Assembly (NCBI GenBank): GCA_945957245.1
Contig: CAMFLD010000109.1
Location: 1-8,062 of the forward strand
Direction: 5' to 3'
Length of the DNA: 8,062 nt
Source: an uncultured Flavobacterium sp.
GTDB taxonomy: Bacteria > Bacteroidota > Bacteroidia > Flavobacteriales > Flavobacteriaceae
A model generated the notes under the pieces. The model worked only from the letters and a program-made list of their open reading frames with translations. It did not search any database and had not been told where the DNA came from. Shown here piece after piece: positions 1 through 7,384 of the stretch. Positions within the stretch are counted from its first letter, which is position 1. Each line of letters starts with the position of its first letter. The translations under genes were made by a program, and so were the position numbers.

Positions 1-49
1 AACTACACACTGCATATCGTCGGCAGCGTCAGATGTGTATAAGAGACAG
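1..49 (+). other. Illumina Nextera i5-side library adapter (non-genomic artefact)
   Basis: The first 49 bases are synthetic. Positions 31-49 read AGATGTGTATAAGAGACAG, the 19-bp Tn5 mosaic end used in Nextera libraries. Positions 17-30 (TCGTCGGCAGCGTC) are the Nextera read-1 primer part. Positions 9-16 (ACTGCATA) match the standard i5 index S506, and positions 3-8 (CTACAC) are the end of the P5 side. Base 2 differs from the expected adapter. Genomic sequence begins at base 50. The artefact opens a reading frame that joins the real gene: its ATG at 33 gives the peptide MCIRDS, a known contaminant start in predicted proteins. Nothing biological should be inferred from this stretch. Confidence 0.98.
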
Positions 50-50
50 T

Positions 51-1652
51 ACTTTTACAACACCTTTCGTTTTCAAAACCAGTTGGAAAACAGCTTTCGA
101 GGACGAAGAGTTTATTAAAGTTTTCTCTTCAGATATTTTAGAGAATTACATTATCAATAAACGTTGGTATGGTGGAAAAGCCAGTACGCTCAAATATATT
201 GAGGTAGTGGATCATTTCAAGATTACATCACATAAAAATACCTATTATGGTGTTCTTCTCGAAGTAAACTTCAAGGAAGCATTTTACCAGCATTATTTTA
301 TGCCTTTGGCTTTCATGTCCGAAGAAGAACTGGACACAAGTACCATCATTGCTCCTGTGAAGATGGGAAAACAGCAAGGTTTTCTTGTGGATGCGCTGCA
401 TCAGGAAGATTTCAGAAAACTTCTTTTTGACAATATTGTGCAATCCAAGGAAAACAAGGAATTCAAATTGGTTTTCCACAAAGGAATCAAATTCGAAGAC
501 AAAGAATATAAGTCATCCAAATTCATGGGATTGGAGCAAAGTAATACCTCCATTATTTACAATGATGCTTTTGTACTTAAGATTTTCCGCCGCATTTACG
601 TAAGCACGAATCCCGATTACGAAATCAGCCGATTCCTTACCGAAAGAATGCATTTTGAAAGTTCTCCAGCCTATACCGGAAGTATCAATCTAGCTTTACC
701 AGAAGGTAACATAACCCTTGGTCTTATGCAGGAATTGGTTCCCAATCAGGGAGATGCTTGGAAGTTCATGTTGGAAGAAGTAGATGGCGTTTTTCACAAT
801 CTGAAAAGAAAGAAAATCAAGATTGAAAAGCTGCCTGAAATTCCATTATTCAAGAGATTGAAGATTAATGAAATACCGCCCGAAATTATCGACTGGGTTG
901 GTTTGAGTCTGTTTTTACGACTTCAGACCTTGGCAAAACGCACTGCCGAAATGCACATCGCACTCGGTGGTGACATTCATGATACCGCTTTTACACCAAC
1001 GACATACAACGGCGATTATACTGTTTGGCTCAAAAACCGTATGCTATACCAATTCCAAAACAGGCTGAATATCATTGAAAACAGCCTGCACAAACTGGAC
1101 GGCTTGGCACTGGAATTAGCCCATCAGTTTATGGAAAACAAAAAACTGGTCCGTAAACATTTTGTAGAGTTTGATTGGACCAAAATGAAATCAGAACGCA
1201 TCCGTATTCATGGGGATTATCATTTAGGACAGATTTTGGTCAATGGAGATGATTTTTATATCCTTGATTTTGAAGGAGAACCTGAGAGTACCATTCGTGA
1301 CCGAAAAGTAAAACAACCGCCGCTCAAAGACGTAGCCGGTTTGTTCCGCTCGTTCCACTATGCAATTTATGCCACAATTTTCAATAACAAAGACAGTTAC
1401 CCATACGAACAGGAGCAATTGTTCAAAGCGGGAGAATTGTTGTTCAATTACTTTGTCGGAGTATTTTTAGAAACTTATATTGACAAAGCACAATCCGGAA
1501 ACCTGAATATTGGCTACAACCATGAAATAGATTTCCTTTTGAAATATTGCCTCATTGAAAAAGCAGTTTACGAACTGGGTTACGAACTGAATTCCCGTCC
1601 ACGCTGGGCAGTGATTCCACTACGTGGTATTCAGAGCATTATGGGGTATTAG
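51..1652 (+). CDS. mak: Maltokinase (Mak/Pep2-type), 5'-truncated at contig edge
   Basis: This enzyme uses ATP to phosphorylate maltose to maltose-1-phosphate, the substrate of GlgE, in the cytoplasm. Counting from the false ATG at base 33, the visible signs are: an N-terminal cap with SWKTAF (17-22) and RWYGGKA (44-50), matching the RWFGGK-type cap motif of maltokinases; a probable ATP-binding lysine in VLKIFRR (K183); the phosphotransferase loop HGDYHLGQ (393-400) with catalytic Asp395; and the metal-binding DFEGEP (412-417). The C-terminal helical part ends normally at a TAG. Residues 1-6 (MCIRDS) come from the sequencing adapter, so the real start is missing. The next in-frame Met is near residue 90, inside the cap domain, and is not a credible start. 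About 533 native residues are present. Because trehalose synthase-maltokinase fusions exist, the missing part could be a few codons or a whole TreS domain; the standalone form seems more likely. Databases often label such proteins trehalose synthase. Confidence 0.9.
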   Translation, partial: TFTTPFVFKTSWKTAFEDEEFIKVFSSDILENYIINKRWYGGKASTLKYIEVVDHFKITSHKNTYYGVLLEVNFKEAFYQHYFMPLAFMSEEELDTSTIIAPVKMGKQQGFLVDALHQEDFRKLLFDNIVQSKENKEFKLVFHKGIKFEDKEYKSSKFMGLEQSNTSIIYNDAFVLKIFRRIYVSTNPDYEISRFLTERMHFESSPAYTGSINLALPEGNITLGLMQELVPNQGDAWKFMLEEVDGVFHNLKRKKIKIEKLPEIPLFKRLKINEIPPEIIDWVGLSLFLRLQTLAKRTAEMHIALGGDIHDTAFTPTTYNGDYTVWLKNRMLYQFQNRLNIIENSLHKLDGLALELAHQFMENKKLVRKHFVEFDWTKMKSERIRIHGDYHLGQILVNGDDFYILDFEGEPESTIRDRKVKQPPLKDVAGLFRSFHYAIYATIFNNKDSYPYEQEQLFKAGELLFNYFVGVFLETYIDKAQSGNLNIGYNHEIDFLLKYCLIEKAVYELGYELNSRPRWAVIPLRGIQSIMGY

Positions 1653-1660
1653 GAGCGAAA

Positions 1661-1744
1661 GGTTTGGGCAATTGCTAAACCATGTTCCCGCTTTCTGTCT
1701 CGTTCCAAAAAACGAGACTGCCAATCGGGGCTAAACAGGGTTTG
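1661..1744. repeat. Structured intergenic element with stacked inverted and direct repeats
   Basis: The spacer between the maltokinase stop and the next gene holds three small inverted repeats in a row. Positions 1661-1681 form an imperfect palindrome, GGTTT...AAACC around GCAATTGC (1668-1675). Positions 1697-1718 form a perfect 8-bp stem, GTCTCGTT/AACGAGAC, with loop CCAAAA; an outer CCCG/CGGG pair (1687-1690 and 1726-1729) can extend it. Positions 1733-1743 form a mini-hairpin, AAAC/GTTT. There are also direct repeats: GGTTTG at 1661 and 1739, and GCTAAAC at 1674 and 1730. The stretch is richer in G+C than the AT-rich leader after it. It resembles dispersed intergenic palindromic repeats seen in flavobacterial genomes, but copy number cannot be judged from one window. 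No run of T follows the main hairpin, so it is not a standard terminator. Confidence 0.55.
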
Positions 1745-1768
1745 AATTATATTAAATAAAAATTTTTA

Positions 1769-2884
1769 ATGAAAATTAAGTTACTGGTCATACTATCATT
1801 TTATTTTTCAATAAGCTTTGGGCAGAGTGAGGAAAAAGCAGTTGAAGTCATAAAGCCACAGATTTTTTTCTTAAATGCAGCAGAAAATATATTTGGCAGT
1901 TCAAGACAAGTTATTCCAATAACATTACCGCCTAAAACCATCAAGTGGTATTATACGATTTCAGCTTTTAGAAATGAAAAAGATGTTAGGGAAGTTTCAG
2001 GAACATTCAATCTGTTGGCCAGCCTTTCAAAAGTTTTGGATGCAACCAACGTTTCAGCTATTACACTGAAAATGCTCGGAACACCACCCGGAAGTGACTA
2101 CTGTGATGTATTTCTTTTGAAATCAAATAAAGAAGTAAAAAAGTTTGAAGATAAGGACGATGTATGGGGAGGCCATTTTGGTTACATTAGGGAAGGTTCC
2201 CGAGAAAGAATTGTCTCTGGTGTTGTTGATATTAAACCAAATGCAACCCTCACTCAATACCTTGCCTTTAGGAACAAAGGACTATATGGAGTGAATGTTT
2301 CATTACAGGTGGTAGCAATCGTAAAACAGGAAATCACAATAAACGGATGGACAAAGGAGCAAAAGAACAAACTTTATGAAACTACCAAGTCGTCATTATT
2401 GTCTTTGGGACTGGATAATATCATAAGTAGTAATGAAATCCATAAATTATCCGCTTGCGCAGTAAAAAAGATTTCCAGTCAATACACCTCAGGTCAGATT
2501 GATAATTTAGCAAAATATGAAATGCAGGATATTCAAATGGATATTTATAAAAACTGTAATACGGAATTAGGACTAAAAATTGATTTTGACCAAATTAATG
2601 AGACTTTATCAATAACAAAAAGTAAATTGGTCGGAAAATGGAAGGATGAGAATTCAACCTTTATATTGAGCGCAACAGGAAGTCTTAGCATCCAATCTGA
2701 TGATGGTAAAGAAACTTCAGGAACTTGGGAGTTAAGTCAGGGTTTGCTAAAAATGAAACTGAGTGACGCCAACAAAAACAATGAATATCAGATTTTAAAA
2801 TTTTCCAAAAATAAATTCACTTATCAGTCTAAGGATTCAAAAGGTGATCAGACAATTTATAATGCAGTCAAAATAAGCGAATAA
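1769..2884 (+). CDS. Secreted protein of unknown function with lipocalin-like C-terminal domain
   Basis: I do not recognise a specific function for this 371-residue protein. Residues 1-19 are a Sec signal peptide (MKIKLL, a hydrophobic core, then SFGQ). There is no lipobox, so it should be released to the periplasm or outside. Residues about 30-190 look beta-rich and include NIFGSSR, a GTPPGSDYCDVFLL stretch and a GYIREGSRERIVSGVV stretch. Residues about 195-265 are helical with Cys230 and Cys263, resembling the short Cys-containing helical module found in many flavobacterial secreted proteins. Residues about 284-371 (LVGKWK, SGTWEL, then LLKMKL) fit a lipocalin-like beta-barrel domain that starts with the usual GxW. 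The start at 1769 is the only one that supplies the signal peptide. The gene lies between mak and glgB, 34 bp from glgB, and is visibly more AT-rich than either. Its role is open; ligand binding is only an inference from the C-terminal fold. Confidence 0.8.
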   Translation: MKIKLLVILSFYFSISFGQSEEKAVEVIKPQIFFLNAAENIFGSSRQVIPITLPPKTIKWYYTISAFRNEKDVREVSGTFNLLASLSKVLDATNVSAITLKMLGTPPGSDYCDVFLLKSNKEVKKFEDKDDVWGGHFGYIREGSRERIVSGVVDIKPNATLTQYLAFRNKGLYGVNVSLQVVAIVKQEITINGWTKEQKNKLYETTKSSLLSLGLDNIISSNEIHKLSACAVKKISSQYTSGQIDNLAKYEMQDIQMDIYKNCNTELGLKIDFDQINETLSITKSKLVGKWKDENSTFILSATGSLSIQSDDGKETSGTWELSQGLLKMKLSDANKNNEYQILKFSKNKFTYQSKDSKGDQTIYNAVKISE

Positions 2885-2918
2885 AAACAATATATAATTG
2901 AAATAAAAACAAAATAAG

Positions 2919-4823
2919 ATGAACCAAGTACAGCCATTTTCCCTTTTTACCGATTTTGATATCGACTTATTCAAGGCAGGCAAACATTTTAAATTATACG
3001 AAAAAATGGGCGCACACCTCATGGAGGTCGATGGAGTGAAAGGTGTTTATTTTGCTGTTTGGGCTCCGGCAGCACGCTCAGTATCCGTAGTGGGCGATTT
3101 TAACTATTGGATACAAGGTGAGCATCCGCTGAATGTGCGTTGGGATGGCTCGGGTATTTGGGAAGGGTTTATACCGGGAGTAGAAAAAGGAACTACTTAT
3201 AAATACAAAATTCAGTCCAATAATGGCGGTATCATTACTGAAAAAGCGGATCCGTTTGCCTTGTTTTGTGAGCATCCACCACAAACAGCTTCCGTCATTT
3301 GGGACTTGGATTATAAGTGGAAAGACAAAAAATGGATGGATATCCGTAAAGACAAAAACGGACTGGATAAACCTTTCTCGGTTTATGAAGTACATCTCGG
3401 TTCCTGGCGTAGAAACAAAGAAGGCAAATTCTTAACATATCTTGAATTAGCCGACCAACTTGTAGAATATGTAAAAGAAACAGGCTTCACCCACGTTGAA
3501 TTCATGCCAGTGATGGAATATCCCTACGACCCATCTTGGGGATATCAACTGGTAGGTTATTTTGCTCCAACATCCCGTTTTGGCAAACCTCAGGATTTCA
3601 TGGTTTTGGTTGATAAACTGCATCAGGCCGGAATCGGAGTTATTTTGGACTGGGTTCCGTCACATTTCCCGGAAGATACACACGGATTAGGATTCTTCGA
3701 TGGTTCCCATCTCTATGAACATCCGGACCGAAGAAAAGGTTTCCATCCCGACTGGAAAAGTTTGGTGTTCAATTACGGACGTAATGAAGTGCGCTCGTTC
3801 TTAATCAGTAATGCTATTTTTTGGCTTAGCCAATACCATATTGACGGACTTCGTGTTGATGCGGTGGCTTCAATGCTTTATTTGGATTACTCCAGAAAAG
3901 AAGGCGAGTGGGAACCCAACATTTATGGCGGAAGAGAAAATTTGGATACCATCAGTTTTCTGAAAGATTTTAATGAAGCAGTATATTCCAATTTTCCTGA
4001 TACTCAAACTATAGCAGAGGAAAGTACCAGTTTTCCGATGGTTTCCAGACCAACATTTATAGGAGGTTTGGGCTTTGGTATGAAATGGATGATGGGCTGG
4101 ATGCACGATACGCTGCAATATTTCAAAAAAGAAAGTGTATACCGTAAATACCATCAAAACGATTTGACATTCTCCATGACTTATGCTTTTACTGAGAATT
4201 TCATGCTGCCTCTGTCACATGATGAAGTAGTGTATGGAAAACAATCCATTTTGGGCAGAATGACTGGAGACGAATGGCAGCGTTTTGCCAATCTGCGCTT
4301 ACTTTATGGTTATATGTTCACGCATCCCGGAGCGAACCTGTTGTTTATGGGAGCAGAGTTCGGGCAAAGCAGAGAATGGAATTTTGAATCGAGTTTGGAC
4401 TGGCATCTGCTTCAATTTGGATACCATCAGGGCATTAAAAAATGCATCACCGATTTGAATTCATTATACAAAAACAATCCGGCATTGTTTGAAAAGCAAT
4501 TCCATGTTGATGGTTTCGAATGGATTAATTACTCCGACAGTGAAAATGCTGTACTGAGCTATATCCGCAAAGGAAATAATGAGAAAGAACAATTGGTAGT
4601 CATTTGTAATTTTACACCAGTAGTAAGACAAAATTACCGAATAGGCTTGCCAATGAAAGGAAAACTGACAGAGATTTTTAATTCTGATAATACAGAATAT
4701 GGCGGAAGCGGAGTAGTGGCTTCAAAACCAATCAAAATTGATAAAACACCATGGAATTACAGGGATTATTCGGCAGAACTGACTTTGCCGCCTCTGGGAG
4801 TATCCGTTTATAAAATAGCATAA
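2919..4823 (+). CDS. glgB: 1,4-alpha-glucan branching enzyme (GH13_9)
   Basis: GlgB cuts alpha-1,4-glucan chains and re-attaches the pieces through alpha-1,6 links, making branched glycogen in the cytoplasm. The 634-residue protein has a CBM48 domain at about residues 25-120 (YFAVWAPAARSVSVVGDFNYW), then the GH13 barrel and a C-terminal all-beta domain. All four GH13 signature regions are present: region I DWVPSHF (244-250); region II GLRVDAV with nucleophile Asp314; region III TIAEEST with the acid/base Glu367; and region IV LSHDEVV with Asp435. It lacks the extra N-terminal module of E. coli GlgB (about 730 residues), as is common for shorter branching enzymes. It follows the secreted-protein gene by 34 AT-rich bases with no visible promoter, so it is probably cotranscribed from upstream. 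A strong terminator follows the stop. With maltokinase nearby, it likely serves the TreS-Mak-GlgE route, though the classical GlgC-GlgA route cannot be excluded. Confidence 0.97.
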   Translation: MNQVQPFSLFTDFDIDLFKAGKHFKLYEKMGAHLMEVDGVKGVYFAVWAPAARSVSVVGDFNYWIQGEHPLNVRWDGSGIWEGFIPGVEKGTTYKYKIQSNNGGIITEKADPFALFCEHPPQTASVIWDLDYKWKDKKWMDIRKDKNGLDKPFSVYEVHLGSWRRNKEGKFLTYLELADQLVEYVKETGFTHVEFMPVMEYPYDPSWGYQLVGYFAPTSRFGKPQDFMVLVDKLHQAGIGVILDWVPSHFPEDTHGLGFFDGSHLYEHPDRRKGFHPDWKSLVFNYGRNEVRSFLISNAIFWLSQYHIDGLRVDAVASMLYLDYSRKEGEWEPNIYGGRENLDTISFLKDFNEAVYSNFPDTQTIAEESTSFPMVSRPTFIGGLGFGMKWMMGWMHDTLQYFKKESVYRKYHQNDLTFSMTYAFTENFMLPLSHDEVVYGKQSILGRMTGDEWQRFANLRLLYGYMFTHPGANLLFMGAEFGQSREWNFESSLDWHLLQFGYHQGIKKCITDLNSLYKNNPALFEKQFHVDGFEWINYSDSENAVLSYIRKGNNEKEQLVVICNFTPVVRQNYRIGLPMKGKLTEIFNSDNTEYGGSGVVASKPIKIDKTPWNYRDYSAELTLPPLGVSVYKIA

Positions 4824-4838
4824 AAGGTTAATTCAATC

Positions 4839-4877
4839 GGCCACGAAAACTTTGGAATTCGTGGCTTTCTTTATTAT
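4839..4877 (+). terminator. Rho-independent terminator after glgB
   Basis: A perfect 8-bp stem, GCCACGAA (4840-4847) and TTCGTGGC (4858-4865), encloses a 10-base loop and is followed by the T-rich tail TTTCTTTATTAT (4866-4877). A G-U pair between 4839 and 4866 can add one step. It begins 16 bases after the glgB stop codon. It should end the upstream transcript and separate glgB from the alpha-glucosidase gene, which then needs its own promoter. Confidence 0.85.
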
Positions 4878-4880
4878 CCT

Positions 4881-4909
4881 CAACCGCAAACGTTGTAGTT
4901 AAAAACTAC
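4881..4909. promoter_or_regulatory. Candidate operator region: two adjacent palindromic motifs
   Basis: Two adjoining motifs sit between the glgB terminator and the predicted GH31 promoter. GCAAACGTTG (4886-4895) has a central CG and an AACGTT core, resembling half of a LacI-family operator. It is flanked by CAAC (4881-4884) and GTTG (4892-4895), which are complementary. GTAGTTAAAAACTAC (4895-4909) is a perfect 6-bp inverted repeat with a 3-base centre. LacI-family regulators often control alpha-glucan genes, so a sugar-responsive site is plausible, but no regulator gene is in the window and the palindromes could be chance in AT-rich DNA. Confidence 0.35.
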
Positions 4910-4944
4910 TATAATATCATGGTGCGTTTTAGCATCCAACTTTG

Positions 4945-4952
4945 TAAATTTG
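4945..4952 (+). promoter_or_regulatory. Bacteroidota-type -7 promoter element for the GH31 gene
   Basis: TAAATTTG fits the TAnnTTTG -7 consensus of the Bacteroidota primary sigma factor. It ends 24 bases before the ATG at 4977, giving a short leader. No clear TTG (-33) element lies at the usual distance, so this half of the promoter is weak or degenerate. Its place just after a terminator supports independent transcription of the alpha-glucosidase gene. The same octamer precedes the M48 gene at 7385. Confidence 0.6.
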
Positions 4953-4976
4953 GCCCTCTACGATTAACAAATCATT

Positions 4977-7376
4977 ATGATTACTAATACAGAACTTGAA
5001 TATAAAGGAGATCAGTTTCCTTCTAAAATTATTTCTTTTGAACAGGATGTCGACAGTATTTATTTTAATACCGACAACAACGTAATTCTTAAAGTTACCA
5101 TCCTGCGGGATAGTTTAATCCGATTCAGATATACTACTAAAGGTTATTTCAGCAATGACTTTTCGTATGCCATTGACAAATCACAATCTCATGGTTACAA
5201 CCAGTTGGAAGTTGTTGAGGAATCTCATTACTATCTTATTAAAACCAGTAAGGTATATTGCAAAATCAACAAAAAGGATATGAAAGTATCCATTCATGAC
5301 ATAGATGGATTTACGATTTTGGAAGATGAATATGGTTTCCATTGGGAAGAACATTATGAGTATGGCGGAAACATCGTTAAGATGAGCAAAGCTTCAAAAG
5401 ACGGCGAAAGTTTCTATGGAATGGGAGACAAGCCAACACACCTGAACCTGAAAGGAAAACGTGTTGAAAATTGGGCTACAGACCAATATGCATTTCATAA
5501 AGACCAAGAACCTTTATACAAGGTAGTTCCTTTTTATATTGGACTTCACCATCACAAAGCTTACGGTATTTTCTTTGATAATACTTTTAGAACGTTCTTT
5601 GATTTTTGTCAGGAAAAGCGAAATGTGACCAGTTTCTGGGCAGAAGGTGGCGAGATGAATTATTATTTCATTTATGGGCCTAAAATGTCGGATGTAGTTA
5701 CAACTTATACACATCTTACCGGAAAACCTGAACTTCCGCCCATGTGGACTTTAGGGTACCATCAATGCAAATGGAGCTATTACCCTGAAAGTAAGGTAAA
5801 GGAAATTACAAGTAAATTCCGTGAACTTCGTATTCCGTGCGATGCTATTTATCTTGATATAGATTACATGGAAGGTTTCCGTTGTTTTACCTGGAGTAAA
5901 GAATATTTCCCGGAACCAAAAAGAATGGTAGCCGAACTGGCAAAAGAAGGTTTCAAAACAGTAGTGATTATTGACCCGGGAATCAAAATTGACAAAGATT
6001 ATTGGGTGTATCAGGAAGCGCTTAAAAATGATTATTTCTGTAAACGGGCTGATGGCCCTTATATGAAAGGGAAAGTCTGGCCGGGCGAATGTAATTTCCC
6101 GGATTTTACCAAACCTGAAGTGCGGGAATGGTGGGCTGGATTGTTCAAGGAACTTATATCAGAAATAGGCGTAAAAGGAGTTTGGAATGATATGAACGAA
6201 CCAGCCGTAATGGATGTGCCCGGAAAAACATTCCCTTATGATGTACGCCATGACTATGACGGAAATCCTTGCAGCCACAGAAAAGCGCATAATATTTACG
6301 GAACGCAAATGGCACGAGCCACTTATGAAGGCGTAAAACGATTTGCCTATCCAAAGCGTCCATTTATTATTACTCGATCTGCTTATTCAGGAGCACAACG
6401 TTATACTTCTTCATGGACAGGAGATAATGTGGCGAGTTGGGAACATCTTTGGATAGCCAACATCCAAATGCAACGCATGTCAATCTCCGGAATGGGCTTT
6501 ACCGGCTCGGATATTGGTGGATTTGCAGAGCAGCCGTCAGGCGAATTGTATGCACGCTGGATTCAGTTGGGAGTATTCCATCCGTTCTGCAGGACGCACT
6601 CCTCTGGCGACCATGGGGAACAGGAACCTTGGTCTTTTGGAGAAGAAGTGATTGATATTACCAGAAAATTTGTTGAGTTGCGTTACCAATTATTGCCTTA
6701 TCTGTACACCATGTTCTGGCAATATGTAAATGAAGGAACTCCGATGCTCAAACCACTGGTTTATTTTGACCAGGATGATATGCATACGCATTACAGAACG
6801 GATGAATTTATTTTTGGAAACCAGATTTTGGTTTGCCCAATATTAGAACCTAACGCACAGGGAAGACGCATGTATATTCCAAAAGGACACTGGTACAATT
6901 ATTGGACTGGTGAACGTATTGAAGGAAAAAAAGAGCTTTGGATAAAAACCGATTTTGACCAGATTCCGATTTTCATCAAAGAAGGAGCAATTATCCCTAA
7001 ATATCCGGTGCAGCAATATGTTGGCGAATTGCAGTTTGATGAACTCGAATTGGATGTTTATTATAAGCCGGGAAAAGAAAAATCGATGGTTTATGAAGAT
7101 GCACAGGACGGCTACGATTACAACAAAGGAAGATTTTCATTGCGTACGTTTACACTTAATGGAAAAGAGAAAGAGCTTATCATTCAGCAACATAAGGAAG
7201 GAACTTTTGAAACCCATTATTCCAACTTTAAAATTAACCTGAAAGCATTACCATTTAAAGTAAAGAAAATCGAAGTGGATAATGAAAAAATATCTCTCGA
7301 TTCCCTGCAGTTTAACAATGGGAATACATTGATATTATATAAAGATTTTACAGAATTGCATATAATAGGAGTCTAA
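4977..7376 (+). CDS. Alpha-glucosidase, glycoside hydrolase family 31
   Basis: This 799-residue enzyme most likely removes glucose from the non-reducing ends of malto-oligosaccharides or related alpha-glucosides. No signal peptide or membrane segment is seen, so it should act in the cytoplasm. The N-terminal beta-sandwich (about 20-240) is followed by the GH31 barrel. This has substrate-binding Asp294 in IYLDIDYMEG, the signature WNDMNEP (403-409) with nucleophile Asp405, acid/base Asp483 in SSWTGDN, and the conserved RTHSSGDHG (539-547) with His541. The C-terminal part (about 600-799) matches the beta domains usual after the GH31 barrel. The family also contains alpha-xylosidases and transglucosidases; the context of maltokinase and GlgB favours alpha-1,4-glucan substrates. 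It is separated from glgB by a terminator and has its own -7 motif and operator-like palindromes, so it is probably a separate, perhaps sugar-regulated unit. The start is well placed after an A-rich leader. Confidence 0.95.
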   Translation: MITNTELEYKGDQFPSKIISFEQDVDSIYFNTDNNVILKVTILRDSLIRFRYTTKGYFSNDFSYAIDKSQSHGYNQLEVVEESHYYLIKTSKVYCKINKKDMKVSIHDIDGFTILEDEYGFHWEEHYEYGGNIVKMSKASKDGESFYGMGDKPTHLNLKGKRVENWATDQYAFHKDQEPLYKVVPFYIGLHHHKAYGIFFDNTFRTFFDFCQEKRNVTSFWAEGGEMNYYFIYGPKMSDVVTTYTHLTGKPELPPMWTLGYHQCKWSYYPESKVKEITSKFRELRIPCDAIYLDIDYMEGFRCFTWSKEYFPEPKRMVAELAKEGFKTVVIIDPGIKIDKDYWVYQEALKNDYFCKRADGPYMKGKVWPGECNFPDFTKPEVREWWAGLFKELISEIGVKGVWNDMNEPAVMDVPGKTFPYDVRHDYDGNPCSHRKAHNIYGTQMARATYEGVKRFAYPKRPFIITRSAYSGAQRYTSSWTGDNVASWEHLWIANIQMQRMSISGMGFTGSDIGGFAEQPSGELYARWIQLGVFHPFCRTHSSGDHGEQEPWSFGEEVIDITRKFVELRYQLLPYLYTMFWQYVNEGTPMLKPLVYFDQDDMHTHYRTDEFIFGNQILVCPILEPNAQGRRMYIPKGHWYNYWTGERIEGKKELWIKTDFDQIPIFIKEGAIIPKYPVQQYVGELQFDELELDVYYKPGKEKSMVYEDAQDGYDYNKGRFSLRTFTLNGKEKELIIQQHKEGTFETHYSNFKINLKALPFKVKKIEVDNEKISLDSLQFNNGNTLILYKDFTELHIIGV

Positions 7377-7384
7377 ATAATTCT

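Noticed and set aside
1..49. Tn5-type transposon end marking a natural mobile element
   Set aside because: The 19-bp mosaic end is directly preceded by the synthetic read-1 primer and an i5 index, so it is a library adapter and not a natural transposon.
1697..1718. Hairpin after the maltokinase gene as a rho-independent terminator
   Set aside because: The 8-bp stem is perfect, but it is followed by TGCCAATCGGGG, with no T-rich tail. It is better explained as part of the structured repeat.
4910..4915. TATAAT as a sigma70-type -10 box upstream of GH31
   Set aside because: Bacteroidota do not rely on the TATAAT/TTGACA consensus. The only TTG nearby (4893-4895) is too close, and the TAnnTTTG motif at 4945 is a better fit.
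4919..4987. Possible leader peptide of 22 codons starting at ATG 4919
   Set aside because: It overlaps the predicted -7 element and the start of the GH31 gene, would begin upstream of the likely transcription start, and shows no attenuator structure or repeated regulatory codons.
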